Shown: piece by piece, positions 45,032 to 53,404 of the stretch
Layout of the letters: every line of letters begins with the position of its first letter
Position numbering within the stretch: position 1 is the stretch's first letter
Assembly (NCBI GenBank): GCA_029861865.1
Contig: JAOTYL010000013.1
Span: 69,995 to 133,994 of the forward strand
Source: Myxococcales bacterium
GTDB lineage: Bacteria > Myxococcota_A > Polyangia > Polyangiales > Houyiibacteriaceae
Direction: 5' to 3'
Length of the DNA: 64,000 nucleotides
Program-made: the position numbers and the translations under genes
Notes under the pieces: generated by a model
What the model was told of the DNA's origin: nothing
The model's database searches: none
The model's input: the letters and a program-made list of their open reading frames with translations, nothing else

Positions 45032-45979
45032 TCACAAGAGGAAGTAGGCGGCCACATACGACGCGATGAACCCTGCACCGCTGAACCGGTCATGTTTTCC
45101 GCGCAGCGCAAGGGTCAGTCCCGCCACCACCATCACGGCGATAGCGATGACAGCGCCGCGCAGCGCCAGGCTCGATGTGACCGCGATCGGGAACAGGAAC
45201 GGACCTGCAGCCACCGAGATTGATGCGTCCAACAGACAGGCCCCGAGAATGCCGCCCAACGCGATCTCGGGATGGCCGCGTCGCATCGCCCTGAGATTGA
45301 CGACCAACTCCGGCAACGAGGTTCCAAGCGCGGCTCCGAAGAAGCTCACCACGTATTCAGAAACACCAAGGCTCGCCGAGACCCCAAGAACGGCATGAAC
45401 GAGTCCAGAGGCACCGCTGCCAACTGCCGCCAGCGCCAACAGCGCCACACCTCCGTGACGGAGCGCACCGCCCGTCGCTGTCACAGGCTTTTTGACTTCT
45501 GGATCCACCGCATGGAAACGCCAGGCTACGGCAGTAGCGGCGAGCGACACCAAGACGAGGATGGCGGCGTCGAACCTGGCCAGTATCCCGTCCCGCATGA
45601 GCCATGCGCCAATCAAGAGCGCGGCGACAGTGAGACCAGTCAGCAGGCCCGCGTCGCGACGATTGACGGAGATGACGTTGCTGGTGAGGAACGGAATGAG
45701 CCCAAGTACGAGCGAGCCCTGCGTGAAGACCGATCCGACCGAGTCGCCGACGTTGATGTCGCCGTGCCCAAGGTATGACGAGACGACCGAATTCATTATC
45801 TCGGGCAAGTCCGTACCGAGTGCAACGAGCGTGATGCCAACCAAGAACGGTGGAACGCGGAGCTTGTCGCTCAGCGCAACCACGTGTCGGATGGCCACGC
45901 GGCTCGCCGCCGTCATGACGACCGCTCCGGCGAGGCCCAAGAGAATCCAGAGAGCGATCGTCATGACACCCCATACCAT
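45032..45979 (-). CDS. Calcium/cation antiporter (CaCA family, YrbG-like)
   Basis: The 315-residue protein has about ten membrane helices arranged as two inverted repeats. Each repeat carries the alpha motif: ALGTDLPEIMNSVVSSYLGH in the first, ALGTSLPELVVNLRAMRRGH in the second, followed by INVGDSVGS and IALGGILGA. The acidic residue in each TxLPE is the ion site. It exchanges Ca2+ for Na+ or H+ across the inner membrane. It looks intact, unlike its neighbours. ATG 45979 is used; ATG 45964 is an alternative. Confidence 0.88.
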   Translation of the reverse strand: MVWGVMTIALWILLGLAGAVVMTAASRVAIRHVVALSDKLRVPPFLVGITLVALGTDLPEIMNSVVSSYLGHGDINVGDSVGSVFTQGSLVLGLIPFLTSNVISVNRRDAGLLTGLTVAALLIGAWLMRDGILARFDAAILVLVSLAATAVAWRFHAVDPEVKKPVTATGGALRHGGVALLALAAVGSGASGLVHAVLGVSASLGVSEYVVSFFGAALGTSLPELVVNLRAMRRGHPEIALGGILGACLLDASISVAAGPFLFPIAVTSSLALRGAVIAIAVMVVAGLTLALRGKHDRFSGAGFIASYVAAYFLL

Positions 45980-46217
45980 CTTGACGGCAACGGCGGCCTG
46001 TCTTTCCTCAGAACCTTACCCGTCGCGAGATGTTAGGCGCCATGCTCGCGAGGATGGGAAAGCGGACAAAGCTCAGACGCTCACGTGCATTGCCGACGGC
46101 TCGAAATGCGCAAGTCGAGCGCGGCATCCGCGTTAACCCCGCAAGTTGGCGAAGGTCACCCCTCCACCCGACACCGTGTGGGACCGAGACTTTCGCTCAG
46201 GCTGCGCGTCGTGTGTA

Positions 46218-46281
46218 GGTTGGCCCCGAGCGTGGGAACATCGACGATTGTGCGGTCGATGGGGTTCTGAGGAGGCACAAG
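46218..46281 (-). mobile_element. IS left end without transposase
   Basis: A lone copy of the IS left end (CCCCGAGCGTGGGAACATC, GATTGTGCGGTCGATGGGGT, then TTCTGAGGAGGCACA). No transposase sequence follows on its left, and it abuts the broken coding end of remnant 3 on its right. This shows repeated insertion and deletion at this spot. Confidence 0.6.
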
Positions 46282-46282
46282 G

Positions 46283-46515
46283 CACAGCCACCCAGAATGC
46301 GCGGTCTGCGTTGTTGAGCTTGGGGCGTTTGGTCTTGCGCTGCACACTAGCGAGTTGCTGTCGCAAGGCGAGGTCCTGCAGAGCGAGCTCGCGCTGCGGC
46401 TTCAGGCTCGATCTGGCGCTTGCGAGCAGGGCGTACAGCAAGGGAAGCATCGGGGGTAGGTTAGCTCGACTCCGAACGCGATTGTGCAGTCGACGGGGTT
46501 CTGGGGAGGCACAGC
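46283..46515 (-). mobile_element. IS remnant 3: transposase N-terminus and left end
   Basis: 56 transposase codons remain (LPLLYALLASARSSLKPQRE ... RPKLNNADRAFWVAV), then the frame leaves homology. Its left end (46451-46513) has a deletion of about 16 bp relative to the other copies and reads GATTGTGCAGTCGACGGGGT before TTCTGGGGAGGC. Same orientation as remnants 1 and 2. Confidence 0.7.
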
Positions 46516-46560
46516 GCCCGGTGACCCACGATGTGAAGCTGAATGATAAGCAGAGCTAAT

Positions 46561-46715
46561 CAGTTTCTCTCTTCGTTTGTGTTCCGGTTGTCGCGCCTCG
46601 GTGCCGTGAGGGTGCCGTGGCGATCTTTGATCATGTGAGATCGAGTGACGTGACGTGAACATGGCGACGCGTGTACTCGTGCATGATCATTAGGGAAGTG
46701 TTGTTCTGGTTGACG
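46561..46715. repeat. Module-boundary repeat, copy A (155 bp)
   Basis: Aligns without net gaps to copy B (48469-48623, also 155 bp), about three quarters identical over positions 41-90 and weaker outside. It contains CGGTGCCGTGAGGGTGCCGT, almost identical to DNA encoding the end of the intact integrase (30797-30818). The decayed recombinase frame reads into it and stops there. Next to it lies the 22-bp sequence (46747-46768) shared with 30726-30747. Confidence 0.6.
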
Positions 46716-47161
46716 TTTCGCGAGACGGCGAAACGGACCATTGGGGTCCGTGCCGGGTCGCCCCTTTCTTTTTCGGAACGATTCCGAGGGGTTACGTGCG
46801 TAAACTCGGCAGGATTTGACAGCGGTTTGGTCTGTGCTGCCTTCGTTGCAAGCCGATGGCTGAGCACGTGGTAATAGGTGTCGGTCGTCTTGGCGTTCGT
46901 GTGGCGCATCATGTCGCGCGCCTCCGCGCGTTCCCAGTGGTCGCCGAAATAGCCGTTGGCAAGCGCCACGCAGAAGCCGTGCCGAAAGGCATAGAGCCCG
47001 CGTCCGTTGCCTTTAGACCTGGCGTTCATGATTCCAATGTCGCTGATCTGAAATGTCGACTCACCGTGGGGCTCACCTCGAGCTGATAAGCTGATAGCCG
47101 CTACAAACGCCTTCTTTGCCGAAACCGAAAGTAGACAGATAAGACGTCGAGCTTTTTGCAA
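46631..47161 (-). pseudogene. Decayed tyrosine recombinase, C-terminal catalytic fragment
   Basis: The 176-codon frame contains RGLYAFRHGFCVALANGYF (the H/RHxxR-type box) and DMMRHTNAKTTDTYYHVLSH with the nucleophile Tyr, so it holds the last third of an integrase. The upstream part with the first catalytic Arg is missing, and the last 60 residues are non-homologous read-through into repeat A. It probably drove integration of an older element that left this boundary. Confidence 0.7.
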
Positions 47162-47343
47162 TTGCTAGCGAGAACGAGGATTGGCGCCCTCCTGGTTTTT
47201 TTGTCGCTATCGGTGCTGCCCATGCGGTTCTCGCCGGCTCGTGGGTCGTTTTCTGACGTTTTGGTTGCCTCGCGGCGCCTTCCACGACTCTATGGTATCG
47301 GCGAACCTCGACGAACGGAAAAGCATAGCCGAAACTGAGTCAA

Positions 47344-47952
47344 ATGGGACGCTATCACCGCAGAACAGCTACCAAGGTCCGCGATGGCGAGGTGCAGAAG
47401 AAGAACCGCCATGCCGCGACGCCGACCTACTGGAACACGCCTCAGGCGGTTCCGGCTGTCGATCGCGAACGTCCTGGCCGAGGATACAAGCATCTCCTTC
47501 GCAAGCAAGACATCGTGGATTTCGCTTCCATCGTACCTGAGTGGGAACGGCTGTCGGTCGGTCTAGACGCCGTCTTGTTGGCGCGCGGCAGCTCGCAGGT
47601 GGATGGATGGTACGACCTTGGAGTGGTCGGGATTTGCGCATGGGAGAGGGAGATCGCGCAGGTCCACAGCCGTAGCCACGTAGAGGAGCACGAGGCCCTG
47701 CTTGACCGCCTTCAGGTCCACCGTGAACGAGATGGCAAGGGGTGGGTTCGCTGCGAGTTCACCGAATCAACGGCGCGGGCGTACCAGCTGTTGCATATCT
47801 TCCTGCACGAACTCGGGCACCACTGCGACCGAATGTCCACCAAAAGAAAAAAGGAGGGTGGGCGCGGGGAACCGTTCGCGGAGGAGTGGGCGTACAGATA
47901 TGAACGGGTGGTCTTGGATCGCTACCTAGAGACCTTCGGGCTCACGTGGTGA
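47344..47952 (+). CDS. Putative HExxH zinc metallopeptidase-like protein
   Basis: The 202-residue product has no signal peptide. It contains LLHIFLHELGHHCDRMSTKR (His155, Glu156, His159), the zinc-binding HExxH, and 20 residues later GEPFAEEWAYRYERV, whose Glu could be the third ligand as in gluzincins. The N-terminus is basic (MGRYHRRTATKVRDGEVQKK). I do not know the family. It sits alone between the decayed recombinase and a small TPR gene in the island. Possible roles include a protease of an accessory or defence module, but nothing proves it. Confidence 0.65.
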   Translation: MGRYHRRTATKVRDGEVQKKNRHAATPTYWNTPQAVPAVDRERPGRGYKHLLRKQDIVDFASIVPEWERLSVGLDAVLLARGSSQVDGWYDLGVVGICAWEREIAQVHSRSHVEEHEALLDRLQVHRERDGKGWVRCEFTESTARAYQLLHIFLHELGHHCDRMSTKRKKEGGRGEPFAEEWAYRYERVVLDRYLETFGLTW

Positions 47953-48010
47953 GTCGCTGGCCCTATGCCCTACAATCTAGATTCCGAGGACTTCGATTGA
48001 GCTGGTCAGC

Positions 48011-48409
48011 ATGACTGTCAATGACAAACTGTCCGAGTCGGACCGTGCCAAGTATGGCGAGGCGCGGCGGCTTAGTGAACGCGGCGACGTGTCTGGCTAC
48101 ACATCACTGTTGTTGGAGCTAGTAGATTCGAATCCGAACGTCGGTATCCTGCACGCGATGGTCGCCAACGGCTGTTGGGACCTTGACGAGCATGTTCGCG
48201 CGGCGGTTCACTTTGGCCGAGCGGTACAGCTTTCGCCAACGTCGGAAGCAATCTCGTTAGTTTACTTTCATTTTCTTCTCGAGCATGGCCTAGAAACCGA
48301 AGCTGAACACGAGCTGCGGCGGTTTCTGAAAGGTGAAGAATCCGAGGAGCATCTCGCCCTGGCGCGCACACTTGGCATCGAACTCTCCGATGGCCGGATC
48401 GATAGGTAA
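48011..48409 (+). CDS. Small TPR-like protein
   Basis: The 132-residue product is a helical repeat protein: GEARRLSERGDVSGYTSLLL, NVGILHAMVANGCWDLDEHV, RAAVHFGRAVQLSPTSEAIS and HFLLEHGLETEAEHELRRFL read as three or four TPR/Sel1-like hairpins. It is soluble and has no enzymatic motif. It starts 58 bp after the metallopeptidase-like gene on the same strand, so the two may act together. It is the last gene before repeat B. Confidence 0.6.
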   Translation: MTVNDKLSESDRAKYGEARRLSERGDVSGYTSLLLELVDSNPNVGILHAMVANGCWDLDEHVRAAVHFGRAVQLSPTSEAISLVYFHFLLEHGLETEAEHELRRFLKGEESEEHLALARTLGIELSDGRIDR

Positions 48410-48468
48410 CAAAACAGACCCCCGGCGCATAGGTGCTCTGGAGACCGGGAACAAGAGGAGCCTTCAGG

Positions 48469-48623
48469 CAGATTTCCTTCTCGACGTTCGACGTCTCGGG
48501 GGCGTTCGTTGACCTGACGTTGACGTGGTGATCTGAAATCAAGTGATATGGAGTGACGAACCGCGAACACGCCGATGCGGCCAAGCTCCCGCGATTATTG
48601 GTAGATAGTTGTTTCTGTTGATC
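48469..48623. repeat. Module-boundary repeat, copy B (155 bp)
   Basis: The right 82 bp (48542-48623) match copy C (51412-51493) at 73 of 82 positions without gaps. The whole matches copy A over 155 bp. On the minus strand the region reads INRNNYLPIIAGAWPH and on to SSLHIT and a stop, and copy A reads VNQNNTSLMIMHEYTR to TSLDLT and a stop, so the copies keep the same frame signature. It lies 59 bp after the TPR gene. Confidence 0.65.
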
Positions 48624-48638
48624 ATTTGGCGGACCTCG

Positions 48639-48695
48639 AAAAGGCCCCTCGATTCTTATGGTTAGGCAGGCCCCCTGCCACGCCGACAGGGCCTT
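48639..48695. terminator. Terminator-like hairpin after repeat B
   Basis: AAGGCCC (48641-48647) pairs with GGGCCTT (48689-48695), enclosing a second perfect stem GGCAGG/CCTGCC (48665-48679). T residues follow (CGTTT). A comparable GC stem follows repeat A and accompanies the integrase end, so hairpin plus repeat seems to be a unit. Confidence 0.45.
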
Positions 48696-48839
48696 CGTTT
48701 CGACCGATTTCGGCGCACCGTCTTGGAATTCTTGACGCGACGGATCCATGTCAGCAACAAGCGTGCAATATCTGCTGCTTTAGGGTTGACAGGCACGCCC
48801 CGGTTGGGTGTATTTCTACCGGCGTTTGATCAGCGCCTT

Positions 48840-48888
48840 AAGAGGAGGAGGTCCCCACCCGTTCGTGCTTGGGGGCAATCTCCTCTTT
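48840..48888. terminator. Two-step hairpin followed by TTT
   Basis: Outer stem AAGAGGAG (48840-48847) with CTCCTCTT (48880-48887), inner stem CCCCA (48853-48857) with TGGGG (48870-48874), then TCTATG. It could terminate transcripts from either side; no gene directly precedes it. Confidence 0.45.
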
Positions 48889-49292
48889 CTATGTGCCCTA
48901 CCGCGTTATTGGGCCGGCCGGCCGCAGGGTCTTGTCGAGCTCGCCGATTGGGGGGAAACCAAACCGGGGCGCGATGTGTTTCGGCCGTACTTCCGACGCA
49001 CGTTGTCGAAGTTCAGCCGACTCGGTGCGCGCGTTCTTTGGATGGGCCACGCTCGCGGTGTGGTCACCGGCACGCTGGACATACCGCGAGGGGACCACAT
49101 CATGCGGTTTTGTATCCTTCATACGATGCGCTCAATCGCATGGTCGCGAACGCCGGCTTGCAGTCGAATAGTAAGTCGACATAAGAGCTAGTACCGCGCA
49201 ATTCGGGAGCTGAGTGGCACCCCTGGGGTTACGAATCCCCTACGAGGAGCTAAGTTCGCGGACATGATTCACTTCTAACCGGGGAGTCCGAC

Positions 49293-50441
49293 ATGACCGA
49301 ACCACCTTCTGGTGAGGCGCTGCAGTTGCGCTCGACGATCAAAAAGGGGGGGACTCTCGAGCTTTCACTCGCCAGCGTGCCCATCCCACATCCCAAAGAC
49401 GGTGAGGTCCTCGTCCGTGTCGAGGCATCGCCGATCAACCCTTCGGACCTCGGCTCATTGTTCGGGGCCGCAGACCTCGCAACCCTCCAGTGGTCGGGAA
49501 GCGATGATCGGCCGATCGTGACCGCCCGGGTTCCCGACAACGTGATGCACGGGATGGCGGCCCGCGTCGACAAGTCGCTGCCCGTAGGCAACGAGGGCGC
49601 AGGTATCGTGATCGCGGCTGGCGCCGACGATTCGGCACGGGCCCTCATCGGCAAGACGGTAGCGCTCATCGGCGGAGCGATGTACTCGCAGTATCGATGC
49701 GTACCGGTGGCCCAAGTGCTCCTCTTGCCTGAGGGCACTACGCCCGCCGAGGGCGCCTCGTCCTTCGTAAACCCGCTCACGTCGCTCGGTATGGTCGAAA
49801 CCATGCGGCTCGAGGGTCACACCGCATTGGTGCACACGGCCGCGGCCTCCAATCTCGGCCAGATGCTGCAGAAGGTCTGCCTCGGCGACGACGTGCCGTT
49901 GGTGAACATCGTGCGCAAACCGGAACAAGTCGAACGCCTCCGAAGCATCGGTGCAACCCACGTGTGTAACTCGAGCGAACCGACATTCATGAAAGACCTG
50001 ACCGAAGCGCTAGTCGCTACCGGCGCTACCCTCGCCTTCGACGCCATCGGCGGGGGTAAGTTGGCGGGCCAGATCCTGACCTGCATGGAAGCGGCTGTGA
50101 GCACGAATGCGACGTCATATAGCCCCTATGGTTCTGCCAAACACAAGCAGGTTTACATTTACGGTGGCCTCGATCGCAGCCCAACGGAGCTGAAGCGCAA
50201 CTTTGGCATGGCGTGGGGTATCGGCGGTTGGCTGTTGTTTCCGTTTTTGCAAAAGATCGGGCCTGAAGCTTCGCAGAAGCTACGCGAACGCGTCGCCGCG
50301 GAGATCAAGACCACCTTCGCGAGCAGCTACACACGAGAGGTATCCCTCGCCGAAGCCCTGTCTCTCGAGGCCATGTCTGTGTACGGCAAACAGGCGACGG
50401 GCGAGAAGTACCTGATCAATCCCAACAAGGGGCTAGGGTGA
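49293..50441 (+). CDS. Zinc-type/quinone-type MDR dehydrogenase
   Basis: The 382-residue protein belongs to the medium-chain dehydrogenase/reductase superfamily: DGEVLVRVEASPINPSDLGS in the GroES-like domain, VGNEGAGIVIAAG (the G-[HN]-E region), then the nucleotide-binding half with ALVHTAAASNLGQMLQKVC (GxGxxG-like turn altered) and NIVRKPEQVERLRSIGATHV. No structural zinc Cys cluster is visible, so a quinone-oxidoreductase-like NADPH enzyme is more likely than an alcohol dehydrogenase. GGGGAG precedes the ATG. It leads a three-gene unit with overlapping ends. Confidence 0.82.
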   Translation: MTEPPSGEALQLRSTIKKGGTLELSLASVPIPHPKDGEVLVRVEASPINPSDLGSLFGAADLATLQWSGSDDRPIVTARVPDNVMHGMAARVDKSLPVGNEGAGIVIAAGADDSARALIGKTVALIGGAMYSQYRCVPVAQVLLLPEGTTPAEGASSFVNPLTSLGMVETMRLEGHTALVHTAAASNLGQMLQKVCLGDDVPLVNIVRKPEQVERLRSIGATHVCNSSEPTFMKDLTEALVATGATLAFDAIGGGKLAGQILTCMEAAVSTNATSYSPYGSAKHKQVYIYGGLDRSPTELKRNFGMAWGIGGWLLFPFLQKIGPEASQKLRERVAAEIKTTFASSYTREVSLAEALSLEAMSVYGKQATGEKYLINPNKGLG

Positions 50442-50872
50442 GCAAATCGATGGAAAACGAGAACCCCAGCATCATGTCCCACGTTTCAATCGGGACCAAC
50501 GACATGCCTCGCTCTCTTGCGTTCTATGACGCCGTGCTTCCCGTGCTCGGCTGCAAGAAGCTCTTCGAGTATCCCTTTGCGGTCGCGTACGGAAAGCAGT
50601 TTCCGGAGTTCTGGGTGCAGAAGCCGATCGACGGCCAGGCGGCCTCGGTCGGCAACGGGACGCACTTCTCTTTCATCGCGGAGAGCAAAGAAGCTGTGCA
50701 CGCCTTCCACGAGGCCGCCATAGCAGCTGGCGCGACCGACGACGGAGCGCCCGGACCACGGCCCGACTACGGCCCCGGGTACTACGGAGCCTTTGCGCGC
50801 GACCCGGACGGCCACAAAATCGAAGCCGCCTATTTCGATGCCTCGCTTGTCGAGCATGAATCGTCCCCTTGA
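50438..50872 (+). CDS. VOC (glyoxalase/bleomycin-resistance) family protein
   Basis: The 144-residue product has the paired beta-alpha-beta-beta-beta layout of the vicinal oxygen chelate fold: HVSIGTNDMPRSLAFYDAVL, FWVQKPIDGQ, THFSFIAESKEAVHAFHEA, YYGAFARDPDGHKIEAAYF. The His near the start and the Glu near the end are candidate metal ligands. It starts with GTG in GTGA overlapping the dehydrogenase stop; ATG 50450 is an alternative. Substrate unknown; the dehydrogenase partner suggests detoxification or catabolism of a small carbonyl compound. Confidence 0.82.
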   Translation: MSKSMENENPSIMSHVSIGTNDMPRSLAFYDAVLPVLGCKKLFEYPFAVAYGKQFPEFWVQKPIDGQAASVGNGTHFSFIAESKEAVHAFHEAAIAAGATDDGAPGPRPDYGPGYYGAFARDPDGHKIEAAYFDASLVEHESSP

Positions 50873-51407
50873 CAAATTCACCCGTTGGTTCGCATGGTCT
50901 GGTGTGCGCGTTCCAAAGCAGCTTTTTCTTGCGTTCGTTCCAGTTTCGGTGTGGTTCAGCAGCCGCCCTCGGCTGAACGGGATCACCCGACCGCTCATGC
51001 GCTTTTTGGGCGGAGTCACGCTCAAGATGCGTAAGGCCCAACCCCAGTCGACCATCGAAGGTGTCGGCAATGAGTGGCAACGCATGTTCCCGTCGCGAAA
51101 AGACGTCCCAATCACGGGCATTGAAAGCGACACAGTCTATGCGGAGATTCACATGCCGTGCCCGCACCGGGGCACCGGCAACGTCGAGGGTTGCTACAGA
51201 ATGATGGAGTACGACCGCAAAATGCTGGAGCGCATCGGTGGGCAGCTCGTGGTGCTTCGTTCGCAGGCAGAGCCCGGTGTCGAGGTCTGCCAACTCGCGA
51301 TTCGCAAGGTCGACGCACCTGTAGACGACTTGGTTCCAGCGCACATTCGCACAAAGAGACCAGACCCAGAAGCAAACCCGCATCGATCGGGGAGCCCTTT
51401 CTTCTGA
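50856..51407 (+). CDS. Protein of unknown function in dehydrogenase-VOC operon
   Basis: From ATG 50856 the 183-residue product overlaps the VOC gene by 17 bp. It has one hydrophobic segment (FLAFVPVSVWF), then a soluble part with AEIHMPCPHRGTGNVEGCYR, EYDRKMLERIGGQLVVL and EVCQLAIRKV. The Cys/His-containing stretch HMPCPHRGTGN could bind a metal or be a catalytic site. I do not recognise it. Repeat C follows 5 bp after its stop. Confidence 0.6.
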   Translation: MNRPLDKFTRWFAWSGVRVPKQLFLAFVPVSVWFSSRPRLNGITRPLMRFLGGVTLKMRKAQPQSTIEGVGNEWQRMFPSRKDVPITGIESDTVYAEIHMPCPHRGTGNVEGCYRMMEYDRKMLERIGGQLVVLRSQAEPGVEVCQLAIRKVDAPVDDLVPAHIRTKRPDPEANPHRSGSPFF

Positions 51408-51411
51408 CGCT

Positions 51412-51493
51412 AGTGATATGCGGTGACGAACCGTGAACACGGCGATGCGGCTAAGCTCCTGCGATTATTCGTAGATAGTTGGTTTTGTTGATC
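51412..51493. repeat. Module-boundary repeat, copy C (82 bp)
   Basis: Matches the right 82 bp of copy B with nine substitutions and no gaps. The minus-strand reading INKTNYLRIIAGA then meets a stop, where copy B has Trp. It begins 5 bp after the stop of the unknown gene and lies 66 bp before the TPP enzyme start. The left half found in copies A and B is not recognisable here. Confidence 0.65.
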
Positions 51494-51558
51494 GCTTAGA
51501 GACGCTCAAGATCAAAGCAATATTGCTTGTTGGTTCATGTATTATAGTCTCGCGCACC

Positions 51559-53214
51559 ATGGCCAATGGCGCACAAGCTCTGATTCAGACTCTCGTCAAC
51601 GCAGGCGTTGACACGTGTTTTACCAATCCTGGCACTTCGGAGATGCACTTTGTGGCGGCGCTCGATGGCGCGGACATGCGAGGTGTACTGTGCTTGTTCG
51701 AGGGGGTGGCCTCGGGGGCTGCCGACGGTTACGCGCGCATGGCGGACAAGCCGGCCGCCACTCTGTTGCATCTCGGATGTGGTCTCGGCAACGCCCTGGC
51801 GAACCTACACAACGCGCGCAAGGCGCGTGTGCCCATGGTCAACATCATCGGAGATCACGCGACCCATCACACCCAATACGACGCGCAGTTGCAGTCGGAC
51901 ATCGAGACGGTCGCGAAGAATGTTTCTACGTGGATCAAGACTACGCCTGAAACGAGTCAACTCCCCGCCGATGCCGCCGAGGCTGTGGCGGTAGCCAAAG
52001 GCCCGCCAGCGCAGATCGCCACGCTCATCTTGCCCGCAGATGTGTCCTGGAACGAGGGTGCCGAGCCCGTGCAAGCGCACGCGCCTGTGCAAGCGCCGCC
52101 GGCCTCGGATGCGACCGTGCAAGCGATCGCACAGGTCATCAAGAAGTCAGGAAAGAAGGTCGCGTTCCTGTTGGGCAATCGGGTGCTGCGTGAGGCAGGG
52201 TTGCGCGCGGCATCGCAGATCGCGGAGAAGACAGGCGCCACGCTCTTCTGTGAGGTCTTTCCGACACGACTAGAGCGAGGCGAAGGGCTGCCTGCCGTCG
52301 AGCGCATTGCGTATCTCGCCGAACTGGCCTCTGTACAACTCGCCGGCTACGACCACTTGGTCCTGGTGGATGCCAAGGCGCCTGTGTCGTTCTTCGCGTA
52401 TCCAGGCAAGAAGAGCTATCTGGTGCCAGACGACTGCACGGCCCACACATTGGTGCAGCCCGATGAAGATGCGGTGGCCTCGCTGCAGGCTCTCGTCGAG
52501 GCCGTTGGTGCGTCCGACATTGCTCCCAAGCTGCAGGGCGCCAGCCGTCCCACGTTGCCGAAAGGCAAACTCAGCGCCGCCAAGGCGAGCCAGGCGATTG
52601 GTGCCTTGTTGCCTGCAAACGCGATCATCTCAGATGAAGCGCAAACTTCAGGCATCAAGCTGCCGACTTACACTGCCGGCGCGCCTCGGCATGACGTGCT
52701 GACCTTGACCGGCGGCGCCATCGGGCAAGGCCTGCCGGTCGCCTTGGGCGCGGCGACGGCCTTGCCCAGCCGTCCCGTGCTTGCGCTCATTGGCGACGGC
52801 TCCGCCATGTACACGATTCAGGCCTTGTGGACCATCGCGGCTGAGGGCCTCAATGTGACAACCGTCATTTTCAACAACCGCTCGTACGGAATTCTCAACA
52901 TTGAGCTCGAGCGCGTAGGGGCAGAGAAGATCGGCCCCGAGGCTAAGGCGCAGTTGGATCTGTCGGAACCGGCGATCGACTTCGTGTCGATGGCCCAAGG
53001 CATGGGTGTACCGGCACGACGGGTTGCAAGGGCCGAGGACTTCAGCGCAGCCCTGAAGGACGCCTTCGAGACGCGTGGCCCGTTTTTAATCGAAGCGATC
53101 GTACCGAGCGAGTACGAAGGCCTGAAACTCAAAGCGCTGCCGCATATGCTGAATGCGCTCGAGAGCGTCCCAGCACCCGTCGCAAAGGCGATCAAGAAGA
53201 AGATTGCACCCTGA
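51559..53214 (+). CDS. Thiamine-diphosphate enzyme, acetolactate synthase/benzoylformate decarboxylase-like
   Basis: The 551-residue product has the three-domain TPP fold: N-terminal PYR domain with NPGTSEMHFVAALDG and the activating Glu in LFEGVASGAADGYARM, a central Rossmann-like domain, and the PP domain with GDGSAMYTIQALWTIAAEGL and NN about 27 residues after GDG. It resembles stand-alone acetolactate-synthase large-subunit homologues more than IlvB, and no regulatory subunit is nearby. It could make or break 2-keto acids. ATG 51559 gives a natural N-terminus (MANGAQALIQTLV); a TTG 36 bp upstream is rejected. Confidence 0.85.
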   Translation: MANGAQALIQTLVNAGVDTCFTNPGTSEMHFVAALDGADMRGVLCLFEGVASGAADGYARMADKPAATLLHLGCGLGNALANLHNARKARVPMVNIIGDHATHHTQYDAQLQSDIETVAKNVSTWIKTTPETSQLPADAAEAVAVAKGPPAQIATLILPADVSWNEGAEPVQAHAPVQAPPASDATVQAIAQVIKKSGKKVAFLLGNRVLREAGLRAASQIAEKTGATLFCEVFPTRLERGEGLPAVERIAYLAELASVQLAGYDHLVLVDAKAPVSFFAYPGKKSYLVPDDCTAHTLVQPDEDAVASLQALVEAVGASDIAPKLQGASRPTLPKGKLSAAKASQAIGALLPANAIISDEAQTSGIKLPTYTAGAPRHDVLTLTGGAIGQGLPVALGAATALPSRPVLALIGDGSAMYTIQALWTIAAEGLNVTTVIFNNRSYGILNIELERVGAEKIGPEAKAQLDLSEPAIDFVSMAQGMGVPARRVARAEDFSAALKDAFETRGPFLIEAIVPSEYEGLKLKALPHMLNALESVPAPVAKAIKKKIAP

Positions 53215-53404
53215 GTGACGTCGTCTCTGATGGCGGCCAACCTCGCCGCGGCGGTCGGTCGATCAGGCGACGTCTTCTTGTTCGCGCCTACGCGACACTA
53301 TGTAGGCCACACCGCCAAGCAACAGCACGACTGCACAAGTCTTCCCGTAGCTATCCCTCAGCGAGCTCGGGGCAACGGCGAGCGTTTGCGACCGATATCT
53401 CGGC

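Larger units (their letters stand above)
48410..49292. other. Intergenic stretch with repeat B and terminator-like hairpins, no convincing gene
   Basis: Several frames up to 153 codons exist here on both strands, but none has a recognisable motif and they overlap each other in different frames. Apart from repeat B and two hairpins listed separately, the stretch 48890-49270 holds nothing I can name. Confidence 0.5.

Noticed and set aside
48808-49191. 127-codon plus-strand frame after repeat B
   Set aside because: Overlapped by other frames of similar length on both strands, no motif, no good ribosome site, and it starts just upstream of a terminator-like hairpin.
49224-49240. tRNA T-arm-like stem GGGG-TTACGAAT-CCCC
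   Set aside because: The loop has one extra base and no matching anticodon, D-arm or acceptor stem surrounds it.
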